Positions 43,054 through 51,029 of a stretch of 64,000 nt of DNA are shown here, piece after piece (position 1 is the first letter of the stretch; the number at the start of each line of letters is the position of its first letter). The DNA comes from Acetobacteraceae bacterium H6797 (GTDB lineage: Bacteria > Pseudomonadota > Alphaproteobacteria > Acetobacterales > Acetobacteraceae). The position numbers were made by a program, and so were the translations under genes. The notes under the pieces were generated by a model. The model saw only the letters and a list, made by a program, of their open reading frames with translations. It had not been told where the DNA came from and did no database searches. The stretch covers positions 62,001 through 126,000 of the forward strand of contig JADFCQ010000001.1 in NCBI GenBank assembly GCA_015223225.1, in the 5' to 3' direction.

Positions 43054-43944
43054 ATGGCGCTTCCGAACTCGGTCGCGGCAACCCGGGCCCTGCTGGCCGA
43101 GGGCGGCTATGTCGCGGACAAGGCATTGGCCACCACGGTCCATCTGGCGCTCACCATGGGCCGGCCGCTCTTCCTCGAGGGCGAGCCCGGCACCGGCAAG
43201 ACCGAGATCGCGAAGGTGCTGGCGGCCAAGCTCGGCCGGCCGCTGGTGCGGCTGCAATGCTATGACGGGCTCGACCTCTCCTCGGCCGCCTATGAGTGGA
43301 ACCATGCGCGCCAGCTCATGGCCATCCGCCTGGCCGAGACCTCCGGCGGCGACCGGGAGCGGCTGGAGGAGAGCCTCTACGAGCGCCGCTTCCTGCAGGA
43401 GCGCCCGCTGCTGCATGCGCTTTCCGGCCCTCCCTCGGTGCTGCTGATCGACGAGCTGGACCGCGCGGACGAGCCCTTCGAGGCCTTCCTGTTGGAGATC
43501 CTGGCCGATTTCCAGATCACCGTGCCGGAATACGGGACGATCAAGGCCGAGGTGCCACCCGTCGTCGTCATCACTTCCAACCGCACGCGCGAGGTGCATG
43601 ACGCGATCCGCCGGCGCTGCCTCTACCACTGGGTCGATTACCCGGATGCGGCCCGGGAGAAGGCCATTCTCGCCGCCCGCGCGCCGCATCTGCCCGAGGC
43701 GCTGAGCGAGCAGGTGGTGAGCTTCGTGCAGAAGCTGCGCGGCGGGGATTTCTTCAAGCTCCCCGGCGTGGCCGAGACCATCGACTGGGCGGCGGCGCTC
43801 GCGGCGCTCAATGCGACCGAGCTGGAGCCCGCCCTGGTGGATGACACGCTCGGCGTGCTGCTCAAATACCAGGACGACATCGCCAAGCTGCGCGGCGCCG
43901 AGGCCGCGCGGCTGGTCTCCGAGGTCAAGGCCGTTCCGGTCTGA
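43054..43944 (+). CDS. coxD: MoxR-type AAA+ ATPase, CoxD-like
   Basis: A 296-residue AAA+ ATPase. Walker A is EGEPGTGKTEIAKVLA, Walker B LLIDELDRADEPFEAFLLE, sensor 1 VVVITSNRTREVHDAIRRRC with the arginine finger. CoxD-type MoxR proteins work with a VWA partner (CoxE, next gene) to insert the sulfur/copper part of the Mo-Cu site in CO dehydrogenase and similar enzymes. It starts 4 bp after coxG (GTG at 43051 is in frame too). Its stop overlaps the start of the VWA gene. Confidence 0.92.
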   Translation: MALPNSVAATRALLAEGGYVADKALATTVHLALTMGRPLFLEGEPGTGKTEIAKVLAAKLGRPLVRLQCYDGLDLSSAAYEWNHARQLMAIRLAETSGGDRERLEESLYERRFLQERPLLHALSGPPSVLLIDELDRADEPFEAFLLEILADFQITVPEYGTIKAEVPPVVVITSNRTREVHDAIRRRCLYHWVDYPDAAREKAILAARAPHLPEALSEQVVSFVQKLRGGDFFKLPGVAETIDWAAALAALNATELEPALVDDTLGVLLKYQDDIAKLRGAEAARLVSEVKAVPV

Positions 43945-45203
43945 TGGAGGAGCCCAGCCCCTCGCCCGGCGCGTCGCTGACCGCCCTGCTCTCGGGCGAG
44001 GGCGGGCGCGGGGCGCTGGCGGCCAATCTCCTGGCCTTCGGGCGGATGCTGCGGCGTGCGGGCATCCCCGTGAGCCCGGCCGACGGCTTCGCCGCGCTGG
44101 AGGCGATGCGCCTCGTCGATATCGGCGACCGGCGGCAGGTTCATGCGGCGCTGCGGGCCGTGATGGTCCGCCGCCATGAGCATTTCGAGGTCTTCGACCA
44201 GGCCTTCGCCATTTTCTGGCGTGACCCGGAGGCGGGGAAACATGCCGCCGCCATGGCGTTGCTGGATGGGCTGAAGGACCGGCAGAAGCCTCCCCCCGCG
44301 AGCCGCCGCGCGCAGGAGGCCATGCCCGGCGCCCAGCCGCCGCAGAGCAAATCGCGGCAAAAGGAACAGCCGCCCGAGCGCGACATGACCTTCACGGTCA
44401 GCGAGCGCGAGCGGCTGCAGCAGATGGATTTCGAGGCCATGTCCGCCGCCGACCTGGCCATGGCGCGGCAGGAGATCCGCAAGCTCGTCCTGCCGCTCGA
44501 CGAAAGGCCGACCCGGCGCTTCACGCCTGACCCGCGCGGCCCCAGGGCCGATCTCAGGGCCACGCTCAAATCCAGCCTGAAGCTGGGAGGCGAGATCGTG
44601 GATATCGCCCGCCAGCGGAAGGTGGTGCGCCCGCCGCCGCTGGTCGTGCTCTGCGACATTTCGGGCAGCATGGCGCGCTACGCGCAGGTGCTGCTGCATT
44701 TCGTCCATGCCGTGACCAATGACCGTGACCGCGTGCACGCCTTCCTCTTCGGCACGCGGCTGACGAACATCACCCGCCAGCTCAAGCATCGCGATGCGGA
44801 AATGGCCTTCGAGATGGTCTCGCATCTCGTGCCGGACTGGTCGGGCGGCACCCGGATCGGGGAGAGCCTGGAGCGCTTCAACCATGACTGGTCCCGCCGC
44901 GTGCTGGGCCAGGGCGCCGTGGTGCTGCTCATCACCGATGGGCTGGACCGGGCGGGGGCCGAGGGCCTGGCAGAAGCGACCGAGCGGCTTCAAAAGTCGT
45001 GCAGGCGGCTGATCTGGCTGAACCCGCTGTTGCGTTTCGCGGGGTTCCAACCCAAGTCCCAGGGCATACGGGCGATGCTCCCGCATGTCGACGAGCACCG
45101 GCCGGTGCATAATCTCGCCAGCCTCAAGACCCTGATCGAAACCCTCTCCGACCCTCGCGCTGCCCAGCGTGGCCGGACGACCATGGGAGGACAAGCCGCA
45201 TGA
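43944..45203 (+). CDS. coxE: VWA-domain protein, CoxE-like
   Basis: A 419-residue CoxE-type protein. An N-terminal helical part is followed by a charged linker (RRAQEAMPGAQPPQSKSRQK, about 113-132) and a C-terminal von Willebrand A domain with the metal-site motif VVLCDISGSMARYAQ and late Asp in LLITDGLDRAG. It partners the MoxR ATPase upstream in metal-centre maturation. It overlaps coxD by one base and the XdhC N-terminal gene by four. Confidence 0.92.
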   Translation: MEEPSPSPGASLTALLSGEGGRGALAANLLAFGRMLRRAGIPVSPADGFAALEAMRLVDIGDRRQVHAALRAVMVRRHEHFEVFDQAFAIFWRDPEAGKHAAAMALLDGLKDRQKPPPASRRAQEAMPGAQPPQSKSRQKEQPPERDMTFTVSERERLQQMDFEAMSAADLAMARQEIRKLVLPLDERPTRRFTPDPRGPRADLRATLKSSLKLGGEIVDIARQRKVVRPPPLVVLCDISGSMARYAQVLLHFVHAVTNDRDRVHAFLFGTRLTNITRQLKHRDAEMAFEMVSHLVPDWSGGTRIGESLERFNHDWSRRVLGQGAVVLLITDGLDRAGAEGLAEATERLQKSCRRLIWLNPLLRFAGFQPKSQGIRAMLPHVDEHRPVHNLASLKTLIETLSDPRAAQRGRTTMGGQAA

Positions 45204-45523
45204 GCACCGATACGCTCGACCCCATCGCCATCGCATCCGACTGGCTCGCCTCGGGCGAGCAGGTGGCCATCGCGACCGTCGTGGAGACCTGGGGCTCCTC
45301 CCCCCGCCCGCCCGGCTCGCGCCTCGTCGTCACCATGAGCGGCAAGCTCGAAGGCAGCGTCTCGGGCGGCTGCATTGAGGGCGCCGTCGCGGACGCGGCC
45401 AAGGAAACGATGCGGACCGGCAAGCCCCAGCTGCTCGATTTCGGCATCAGCGACGAACGGGCCTGGGAAGTGGGCCTGGCCTGCGGCGGCAAGCTCAAGG
45501 TCTTCGTGGAAGCCGTGGCATGA
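45200..45523 (+). CDS. XdhC/CoxF-like protein, N-terminal half
   Basis: A 107-residue protein equal to the XdhC_CoxI domain. It has VAIATVVETWGSSPRPPGSR and SGKLEGSVSGGCIEGAV, with the conserved Cys, and ends LACGGKLKVFVE. XdhC binds molybdopterin cofactor and passes sulfurated cofactor to xanthine- or CO-dehydrogenase-type apoenzymes. In many bacteria this domain is fused to a Rossmann domain. Here the Rossmann part is the next ORF, overlapping by 4 bp (ATGA), so the split looks natural and co-translated. Confidence 0.88.
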   Translation: MSTDTLDPIAIASDWLASGEQVAIATVVETWGSSPRPPGSRLVVTMSGKLEGSVSGGCIEGAVADAAKETMRTGKPQLLDFGISDERAWEVGLACGGKLKVFVEAVA

Positions 45524-46239
45524 CGCCCGCCCTGCTCAAGCGGCTGGCCGCCGCCAAGGCCGAGGCGCGGCAGGTGGCGCTGCTGACCAATCTGGCCGAT
45601 GGCAGCCAGCTTCTCTGGCCGGAAGATGCGGCCCCCATCCCCATCGCCGAGGCGGCCCGGGCCGCGATCGAGGCCGATGTGGCCGCGAACCTTACACACG
45701 AGGGCCATGACTGGTTCATCGAGCCGCGCAACCCGCCGCTCAGGATGCTGATCGTGGGCGCGGTGCATATCGCCCAGGCCCTGGCACCCATGGCGCCGGC
45801 GATGGGCTTCGCCGTCTCGATCATCGACCCGCGCCGCGCCTTCGCGACCGACCTGCGCTTCCCCGGCGTGACGCTGATCGACGAATGGCCGGACGATGCC
45901 ATGGCCGCGCTGAAGCCCGATGCACGCACGGCCGTCATCACCCTCACCCATGATCCGAAGCTCGACGATCCGGCGCTGGATGCGGCGCTGAAATCGCCCG
46001 CCTTCTATATCGGCGCGCTCGGCAGCCGGCGGACCCATGCGAAGCGCGTCGCGCGGCTCGCGGAGCTGGGCCATGGGGAAGAGGCCATGGCCCGCATCCA
46101 TGCGCCGGTCGGGCTGAATATCGAGGCGGTGACGGCGGCGGAGATCGCGCTCTCCATCATGGCCGAGGTGGTCGCCGCGCGGCGTGGCGCCGCCCTGGGC
46201 GCGCCGCGCCAACACGCCAAACCGGCCGTCGCGGCATGA
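45520..46239 (+). CDS. XdhC-like protein, C-terminal Rossmann half
   Basis: A 239-residue protein with an N-terminal strand-rich part and the XdhC Rossmann domain: LRMLIVGAVHIAQALAPMA, IIDPRRAFATDLRFPGV and the conserved IGALGSRRTHAKRVARL. It completes the XdhC chaperone begun in the preceding ORF. It is followed with a 4-bp overlap by the molybdopterin-binding/nucleotidyltransferase gene. Confidence 0.9.
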   Translation: MTPALLKRLAAAKAEARQVALLTNLADGSQLLWPEDAAPIPIAEAARAAIEADVAANLTHEGHDWFIEPRNPPLRMLIVGAVHIAQALAPMAPAMGFAVSIIDPRRAFATDLRFPGVTLIDEWPDDAMAALKPDARTAVITLTHDPKLDDPALDAALKSPAFYIGALGSRRTHAKRVARLAELGHGEEAMARIHAPVGLNIEAVTAAEIALSIMAEVVAARRGAALGAPRQHAKPAVAA

Positions 46240-47882
46240 TCTTCGGCGCCATCCCGCTCGACGAGGCGCAGGGCGCCATCCTGGCCCATACCCAGCGGCT
46301 CACCGGCCGGGTCATCAAGAAAGGCACCGCGCTGGACCAGGAGGCGCTGGCCGCGCTCCGGGCGGGTGGGCATGAGAGCGTCATCGCCGCCAAGCTGGAG
46401 CCGGGCGACATCCCCGAGGATGACGCGGCGCGGCAGATCGGCGAGGCCATGCTGACGCCGCTGGTCGCGCGCTCTCGGGCGGCGACGGGGCGGGTGAATC
46501 TCATCGCCGAGGCGCCCGGCCTGCTGCGCGTGAATGCGGCGCTGATCGACCGAATCAACGCGCTGGATGAAAGCCTCACCATCGCGACCCTGCCGGATTA
46601 CACGCCCGTCTCGGCCAAGGAGATGCTGGCGACCATCAAGGTCATCCCTTTCGCCGTGCCGGCGCGGGTGATGGCGGTGGCCAACGGGCTGCTCAAGGGT
46701 GGGCCGGGCCTGACCGTGCATCCCTTCCGGCCGCTGAAGGTCGGGCTGGTGTTGACGGAGCTGACGGGCATCAAGGAGAGCGTGATGGAAGGCGCGGTCG
46801 AGGAGACCGAGGCCCGCGTCACGGCGCTCAACGGTACGCTCCTGCCCGTCGAACGCTGCCCCCATGCGGAGGAGCCGATCGCAGAGGCGCTGAAGAAGCT
46901 CAAGGCGGCCGGGGCAGAAATGCTGCTCGTCGCGGGCGCTTCCGCCGTGGTGGACCGGCGCGATGTGGGGCCGGCGGGCATCGTCCGAGCCGGCGGCGTG
47001 ATCGAGCATTTCGGCATGCCGGTCGATCCCGGCAATCTGCTCTGCCTGGGGCGGATCGGCGATATCCCCGCCATGGTCCTGCCCGGCTGCGCGCGCAGCC
47101 CGAAGCTCAACGGCTTCGACTGGGTGCTGCAGCGCCTTTTCGCCGGGCAGAAGGTGACGGCCGGCGACGTGATGAAAATGGGCGTGGGCGGGCTGCTGAA
47201 GGAGATCGATCAACGGCCCCTGCCCCGCGCCGAGGCGCCGCAGGGCGCGCAAACCGGGCGCGCGCCCCGCCGGCCGCGCAAGGTGGCGGCCCTGGTGCTG
47301 GCCGCCGGGCGCTCGCGCCGGATGGCGCCGCTGAACAAGCTGCTGGTCACCGATGACGACGGCCGCGCCATGGTCCGCCGCGTGGCCGATGCGGCGCTGG
47401 CCAGCCGCGCGAGCCCGGTGATCGTCGTCACCGGCCATGAGCGCGAGAAGGTGGAGGAGGTACTGACCGGCCGCGCCCTCCACTTCGCCCATGCCGAGGA
47501 TTACGCCGAGGGCCTTTCTGCCTCGCTGAAGGCCGGGCTCGCCGCCCTGCCGCCGGATGTGGAAGGCGTGATCATCTGCCTCGGCGACATGCCGCTCATC
47601 ACCGCCGCCATGCTCGACAAGCTGATGGGCGCCTTCGACCCGGAGGAAGGCCGCGCCATCGTGATGCCGACCTTCCGGGGCAAGCAGGGCAACCCCATGC
47701 TCTGGTCCACGCAATTCGTGCCCGAGATGCTGGCCATCACCGGCGATGTCGGCGCGCGGCACTTGGTGGGCAAGCATGCCGATCTCGTCGCCGAGGTGGA
47801 GATGCCCAGCGACGCCGTGCTGCGCGATTTCGATACGACCGAGGCGCTGAAAGGCGCGCCGGGATTCACCGTCGCGGGCTGA
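46236..47882 (+). CDS. Molybdopterin-binding domain / MocA-like nucleotidyltransferase fusion
   Basis: A 548-residue fusion. Residues about 1-340 contain a MoeA/MogA-like molybdopterin-binding region (KVGLVLTELTGIKESVMEG, LLVAGASAVVDRRDVGPAGI, LPGCARSPKLNGFDWVL). Residues about 350-545 are a MobA/MocA-type nucleotidyltransferase (ALVLAAGRSRRMAPLNKLLV, ICLGDMPLIT, GARHLVGKH). The second half would add CMP to molybdopterin, giving the cytosine-dinucleotide cofactor used by xanthine-oxidase-family enzymes. It ends the overlapping cox accessory operon. Confidence 0.9.
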   Translation: MIFGAIPLDEAQGAILAHTQRLTGRVIKKGTALDQEALAALRAGGHESVIAAKLEPGDIPEDDAARQIGEAMLTPLVARSRAATGRVNLIAEAPGLLRVNAALIDRINALDESLTIATLPDYTPVSAKEMLATIKVIPFAVPARVMAVANGLLKGGPGLTVHPFRPLKVGLVLTELTGIKESVMEGAVEETEARVTALNGTLLPVERCPHAEEPIAEALKKLKAAGAEMLLVAGASAVVDRRDVGPAGIVRAGGVIEHFGMPVDPGNLLCLGRIGDIPAMVLPGCARSPKLNGFDWVLQRLFAGQKVTAGDVMKMGVGGLLKEIDQRPLPRAEAPQGAQTGRAPRRPRKVAALVLAAGRSRRMAPLNKLLVTDDDGRAMVRRVADAALASRASPVIVVTGHEREKVEEVLTGRALHFAHAEDYAEGLSASLKAGLAALPPDVEGVIICLGDMPLITAAMLDKLMGAFDPEEGRAIVMPTFRGKQGNPMLWSTQFVPEMLAITGDVGARHLVGKHADLVAEVEMPSDAVLRDFDTTEALKGAPGFTVAG

Positions 47883-47903
47883 AGATCCGCGCGGGAGGGA
47901 GTT

Positions 47904-48593
47904 GTGGATTTGTCCGATACGCCACGGCCGATGCTGCCGACCGACTTCACCGCGAGCGGGGAGGCCCGTGCCATCAAGCCCGCGAGGCCGAAGGATGCGG
48001 CGACGGTGATCCTCTGGCGGCGCTCGAGCAAGGGCGTCGAGGTGCTGATGGGCAAGCGCAGCGCCAAGCTGCGCTTCATGCCGGGGCGGCTGGTTTTTCC
48101 CGGCGGCCGCGTCGATCCCGCCGATGCCCGCACGCCGGTCGCAGCGCCCCTTCCTGCCGCCACGCAGCACGCGCTGGAGCGCCGCGCCACCGCCCCGCGC
48201 GCCAGGGCCCTGGCCGTCGCCGCCGCGCGGGAATTGCTTGAGGAGACTGGGCTGCATCTCGGCGCGCTGCCCGAGGGCGGCGGCTTCCTGCCCGATCTCT
48301 CCCGCATGGGCTATCTCTGCCGCGCCCTGACGCCCGCGATGAGCCCCGTGCGCTTCAATGCCCGCTTCCTCACCGCCCCCGCCGAGATGGCCGTGGGCAG
48401 CCCGCAGGGAACCGGCGAGTTGGAAGCCGTGGCCTGGCACGATGCCGAGGCGGCCTTCGCGCTGGAACTCGCGCCCATCACGGCCAAGGTGCTGCGCGAA
48501 TTCCTCACCGACCTGACGCTGACGCCGGAGCAGCGGGCCGCGCGGCCGATGTTCTGGTTCCAGGGGCGCGATACGCGGCGCATCGAGCGATAA
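47904..48593 (+). CDS. NUDIX hydrolase (acyl-CoA pyrophosphatase-like)
   Basis: A 229-residue NUDIX protein. FPGGRVDPAD followed by an insertion and then AAARELLEETGLHLG gives the NUDIX box with REL-x2-E-x-G. The long insert between the two halves and the C-terminal RALTPAMSPVRFNARFLTAP block fit the NUDT7/NUDT19-like group, which hydrolyses CoA derivatives. The start is a GTG at 47904. It is 21 bp after the molybdopterin gene and may be cotranscribed. Confidence 0.85.
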   Translation: MDLSDTPRPMLPTDFTASGEARAIKPARPKDAATVILWRRSSKGVEVLMGKRSAKLRFMPGRLVFPGGRVDPADARTPVAAPLPAATQHALERRATAPRARALAVAAARELLEETGLHLGALPEGGGFLPDLSRMGYLCRALTPAMSPVRFNARFLTAPAEMAVGSPQGTGELEAVAWHDAEAAFALELAPITAKVLREFLTDLTLTPEQRAARPMFWFQGRDTRRIER

Positions 48594-48607
48594 CGTTTCC
48601 GAAAGAA

Positions 48608-48656
48608 TCAGGCGCGCATAAGCGAGGGGCATTCCCCGGTCGCAGAAGGCGCCTGA
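48608..48656 (+). repeat. 8-bp inverted repeat enclosing the leader of the 57-residue ORF
   Basis: TCAGGCGC and GCGCCTGA flank a 33-base loop that holds a GGGG-CATT-CCCC hairpin. The second arm ends one base before the ATG at 48658, so folding could hide the ribosome site. Confidence 0.4.
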
Positions 48657-48657
48657 C

Positions 48658-48831
48658 ATGGAAACCGATCCGAAATCCTGCTCCAAGCAGATCCTGCTCG
48701 TGCTGCTCATCTGGATCATGGCCTATGGCCTGGTCTCGCTCCTGGTGGGCAAGGGCATGGGGCCTTTCGATTTCGCGGATGGGCAGCTCGACATACGCAC
48801 CAGCATTCTCCTGGCGCATCTGGCGCAATAA
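48658..48831 (+). CDS. Small single-span membrane protein (57 residues)
   Basis: A short ORF beginning METDPKSCSKQILLVLLIWI and ending AHLAQ. One hydrophobic helix covers residues about 12-31, with a Cys just before it. It starts 64 bp after the NUDIX gene. AGAAGG about nine bases upstream is a modest ribosome site. I do not know a family; it could be a small membrane regulator or chance. Confidence 0.45.
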   Translation: METDPKSCSKQILLVLLIWIMAYGLVSLLVGKGMGPFDFADGQLDIRTSILLAHLAQ

Positions 48832-48903
48832 GGCGCCGCGGCGCCTTGCCACTCCCGGCGCGCTGCGGTCTTGTAACCGCCGCAACCGCCAGGACGACCG
48901 CCC

Positions 48904-49254
48904 ATGACCGCCATCACCCGCCACGACCAGAATACCCGCCGCTCGCGCGCCGTGGTGCATGGCGATACCGTCTATGTCGCAGGCCATACCGCCGATGACC
49001 GCTCGGCCGATATCACCGGCCAGACGCAGCAGGTTCTCGCCAAGATCGACCAGATCCTGGCCGAGGCGGGCACCGACAAGTCCAAGCTGCTGAGCGTCAC
49101 GATCTGGCTGCAGGACATGAAGGATTTCGCGGCGATGAACGCCGTCTATGACGCCTGGGTCGTCCAGGGCAGCACGCCCACGCGTGCCTGCGGCCAGGTG
49201 ACGCTCGCCCTGCCGGATATTCTCGTCGAGATCATCTGCACCGCCGCGCGCTGA
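48904..49254 (+). CDS. RidA/YjgF-family protein
   Basis: A 116-residue Rid protein: HGDTVYVAGHTADD, TQQVLAKIDQILAEAGTDKSKLLSVTIWL and the conserved STPTRACGQVTLALPDILVEI with its active-site Arg. Rid proteins hydrolyse reactive enamines/imines formed by PLP or flavin enzymes. It is followed by a ThDP enzyme and a DadA-like oxidase, whose imine product is a natural substrate for a Rid protein. Confidence 0.92.
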   Translation: MTAITRHDQNTRRSRAVVHGDTVYVAGHTADDRSADITGQTQQVLAKIDQILAEAGTDKSKLLSVTIWLQDMKDFAAMNAVYDAWVVQGSTPTRACGQVTLALPDILVEIICTAAR

Positions 49255-49351
49255 CCTGAAATTCAGGCCCCCGGGCCTGGGCAGGCGCGCCGTTTTCTGA
49301 CGTTATTCGGCGCTGCCTGCCGCCTTTGACCAATCTGGAGGAAATTCACCA

Positions 49352-51016
49352 ATGAACGAGAAGCCCGCGCCCCGCACCGGTGGCCGACTGCTGGTCGACG
49401 CGCTCGTCGCCCAGGGGGTGGACCATGTGACCTGCGTGCCCGGCGAGAGCTATCTCGCGGTGCTCGACGCCCTGGTGGATTCCGATATCGACGTGATCAC
49501 CTGCCGCCAGGAAGGCGGCGCGGCCATCATGGCCGAGGCCCATGGCAAGCTCAGCGGCCGCCCCGGCATCTGCTTCGTCACGCGCGGCCCGGGTGCGACC
49601 AATGCCAGCCATGGCGTGCATATCGCCATGCAGGATTCCACGCCGATGATCCTCTTCGTCGGCCAGATCGAGACGGGCATGCGCGAGCGCGAGGCCTTCC
49701 AGGAGCTCGACTACCGCGCCGTCTTCGGCCCCATCACCAAGTGGACGACCGAGATCGACCACGCAGCGCGCATCCCCGAACTCGTCACCCGCGCCTTCCG
49801 CGTCGCCATGCAGGGCCGCCCCGGCCCGGTGGTGATCGCCCTGCCGGAGGATATGCTGGTCGAGGTCGCGGAAGTGGTCGACGGCCCGCGCGTCGAGCCT
49901 GCCGCCGTGACGCCGGCCAAGGCCGATATCGACGAGATGGCCAAGCTGCTCGCTGGGGCGCGCGCGCCGATCGCGATCCTCGGCGGCTCGGGCTGGACGC
50001 AGGAGGCGGTGGATCAGTTCGCTTCCTTCGCCGAGGCCTGGAAGCTGCCCGTCTGCACCTCCTTCCGCCGCGCCGACCGTTTCCGCTGGGATCACCCCTG
50101 CTATGCCGGCGACCTCGGCATCGGGCCGAACCCCAAGCTCGGCGCGCGGGTGAAGGAGGCCGACGTCCTGCTGCTGATCGGCGGCCGCATGTCCGAGATG
50201 CCCTCCAGCTCCTACACCATGCTCGACATCCCCGTGCCGAAGCAGAAGCTCGTGCATGTGCATCCGGGCGCTGAGGAACTGGGCCGCGTCTATGTGCCGA
50301 CCATCGCCATCCAGGCGACGCCGCGCGCCTTCGCGGCCGCGCTGAGCGGCGTGACCCCTGCTTCGGCCCCGGGCTGGTCCAACGGCACGCCGACGGCGCA
50401 TCAGGATTATCTCGACTTCTCCGGCACCGCCCGCAAGCTGCCGGGCGAGTTCCAGTATGGCGAAGTGGTGCGCTGGCTGAACGAGAACCTGCCGAGCGAC
50501 ACCATCCTCTGCAACGGCGCGGGCAATTTCGCGGGCTGGATGCATCGCCACTGGCGCTTCGGCGAGCTGGGCACGCAGCTGGCACCCACCTCGGGCTCCA
50601 TGGGCTACGGCGTGCCGGCGGCCATCATGGCCAAGCGCGTGCGGCCGCAGAGCACGGCCATCTGCATCGCGGGCGACGGCGATTTCCTGATGAACGGCCA
50701 GGAATTCGCGACCGCCGTGCAGCACGACATCCCGGCGATCATCATCGTGATCGACAACGGCATGTACGGCACCATCCGCATGCATCAGGTGCGCGATTAT
50801 CCCGGCCGCGTCTCGGCCACGCGGCTGAAGAACCCCGACTTCGCCGCCTATGCCAAGGCCTTCGGCGGCCATGGCGAGACGGTGCGGAGCACGGAGGAAT
50901 TCTTCCCCGCTTTCGAGCGCGCCAAGGCATCGGGTAAGCCCGCGATCCTGCATTGCTTCCTCGACCCGCGCGCGCTTTCGGTAGGCAAGGACATGCCGGC
51001 CGGCGAGCCGATCTGA
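49352..51016 (+). CDS. Thiamine-diphosphate-dependent enzyme, acetolactate synthase-like
   Basis: A 554-residue ThDP enzyme with the usual three domains. An N-terminal part carries the catalytic Glu (CRQEGGAAIMAEAHGKLSGR). A central Rossmann part (about 190-320) follows. The C-terminal cofactor domain has GDGDFLMNGQEFATAVQHD and IDNGMYGTI, the ThDP/Mg motif. Without a small regulatory subunit gene nearby it is unlikely to be the biosynthetic acetolactate synthase. A 2-oxo acid decarboxylase or carboligase fits the downstream amino-acid dehydrogenase. It starts 13 bp before the ribosome region of that gene's operon partner. Confidence 0.88.
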   Translation: MNEKPAPRTGGRLLVDALVAQGVDHVTCVPGESYLAVLDALVDSDIDVITCRQEGGAAIMAEAHGKLSGRPGICFVTRGPGATNASHGVHIAMQDSTPMILFVGQIETGMREREAFQELDYRAVFGPITKWTTEIDHAARIPELVTRAFRVAMQGRPGPVVIALPEDMLVEVAEVVDGPRVEPAAVTPAKADIDEMAKLLAGARAPIAILGGSGWTQEAVDQFASFAEAWKLPVCTSFRRADRFRWDHPCYAGDLGIGPNPKLGARVKEADVLLLIGGRMSEMPSSSYTMLDIPVPKQKLVHVHPGAEELGRVYVPTIAIQATPRAFAAALSGVTPASAPGWSNGTPTAHQDYLDFSGTARKLPGEFQYGEVVRWLNENLPSDTILCNGAGNFAGWMHRHWRFGELGTQLAPTSGSMGYGVPAAIMAKRVRPQSTAICIAGDGDFLMNGQEFATAVQHDIPAIIIVIDNGMYGTIRMHQVRDYPGRVSATRLKNPDFAAYAKAFGGHGETVRSTEEFFPAFERAKASGKPAILHCFLDPRALSVGKDMPAGEPI

Positions 51017-51029
51017 GGAGAGACTATCG

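Noticed and set aside
45200..46239. Split XdhC as a frameshifted pseudogene
   Set aside because: Each half is a complete domain with its own start, and the ATGA overlap is like others in this operon. Separate XdhC halves are known.
46005..48719. 904-codon reverse frame across the molybdopterin and NUDIX genes
   Set aside because: It spans two genuine forward genes and has no recognisable motif or ribosome site.
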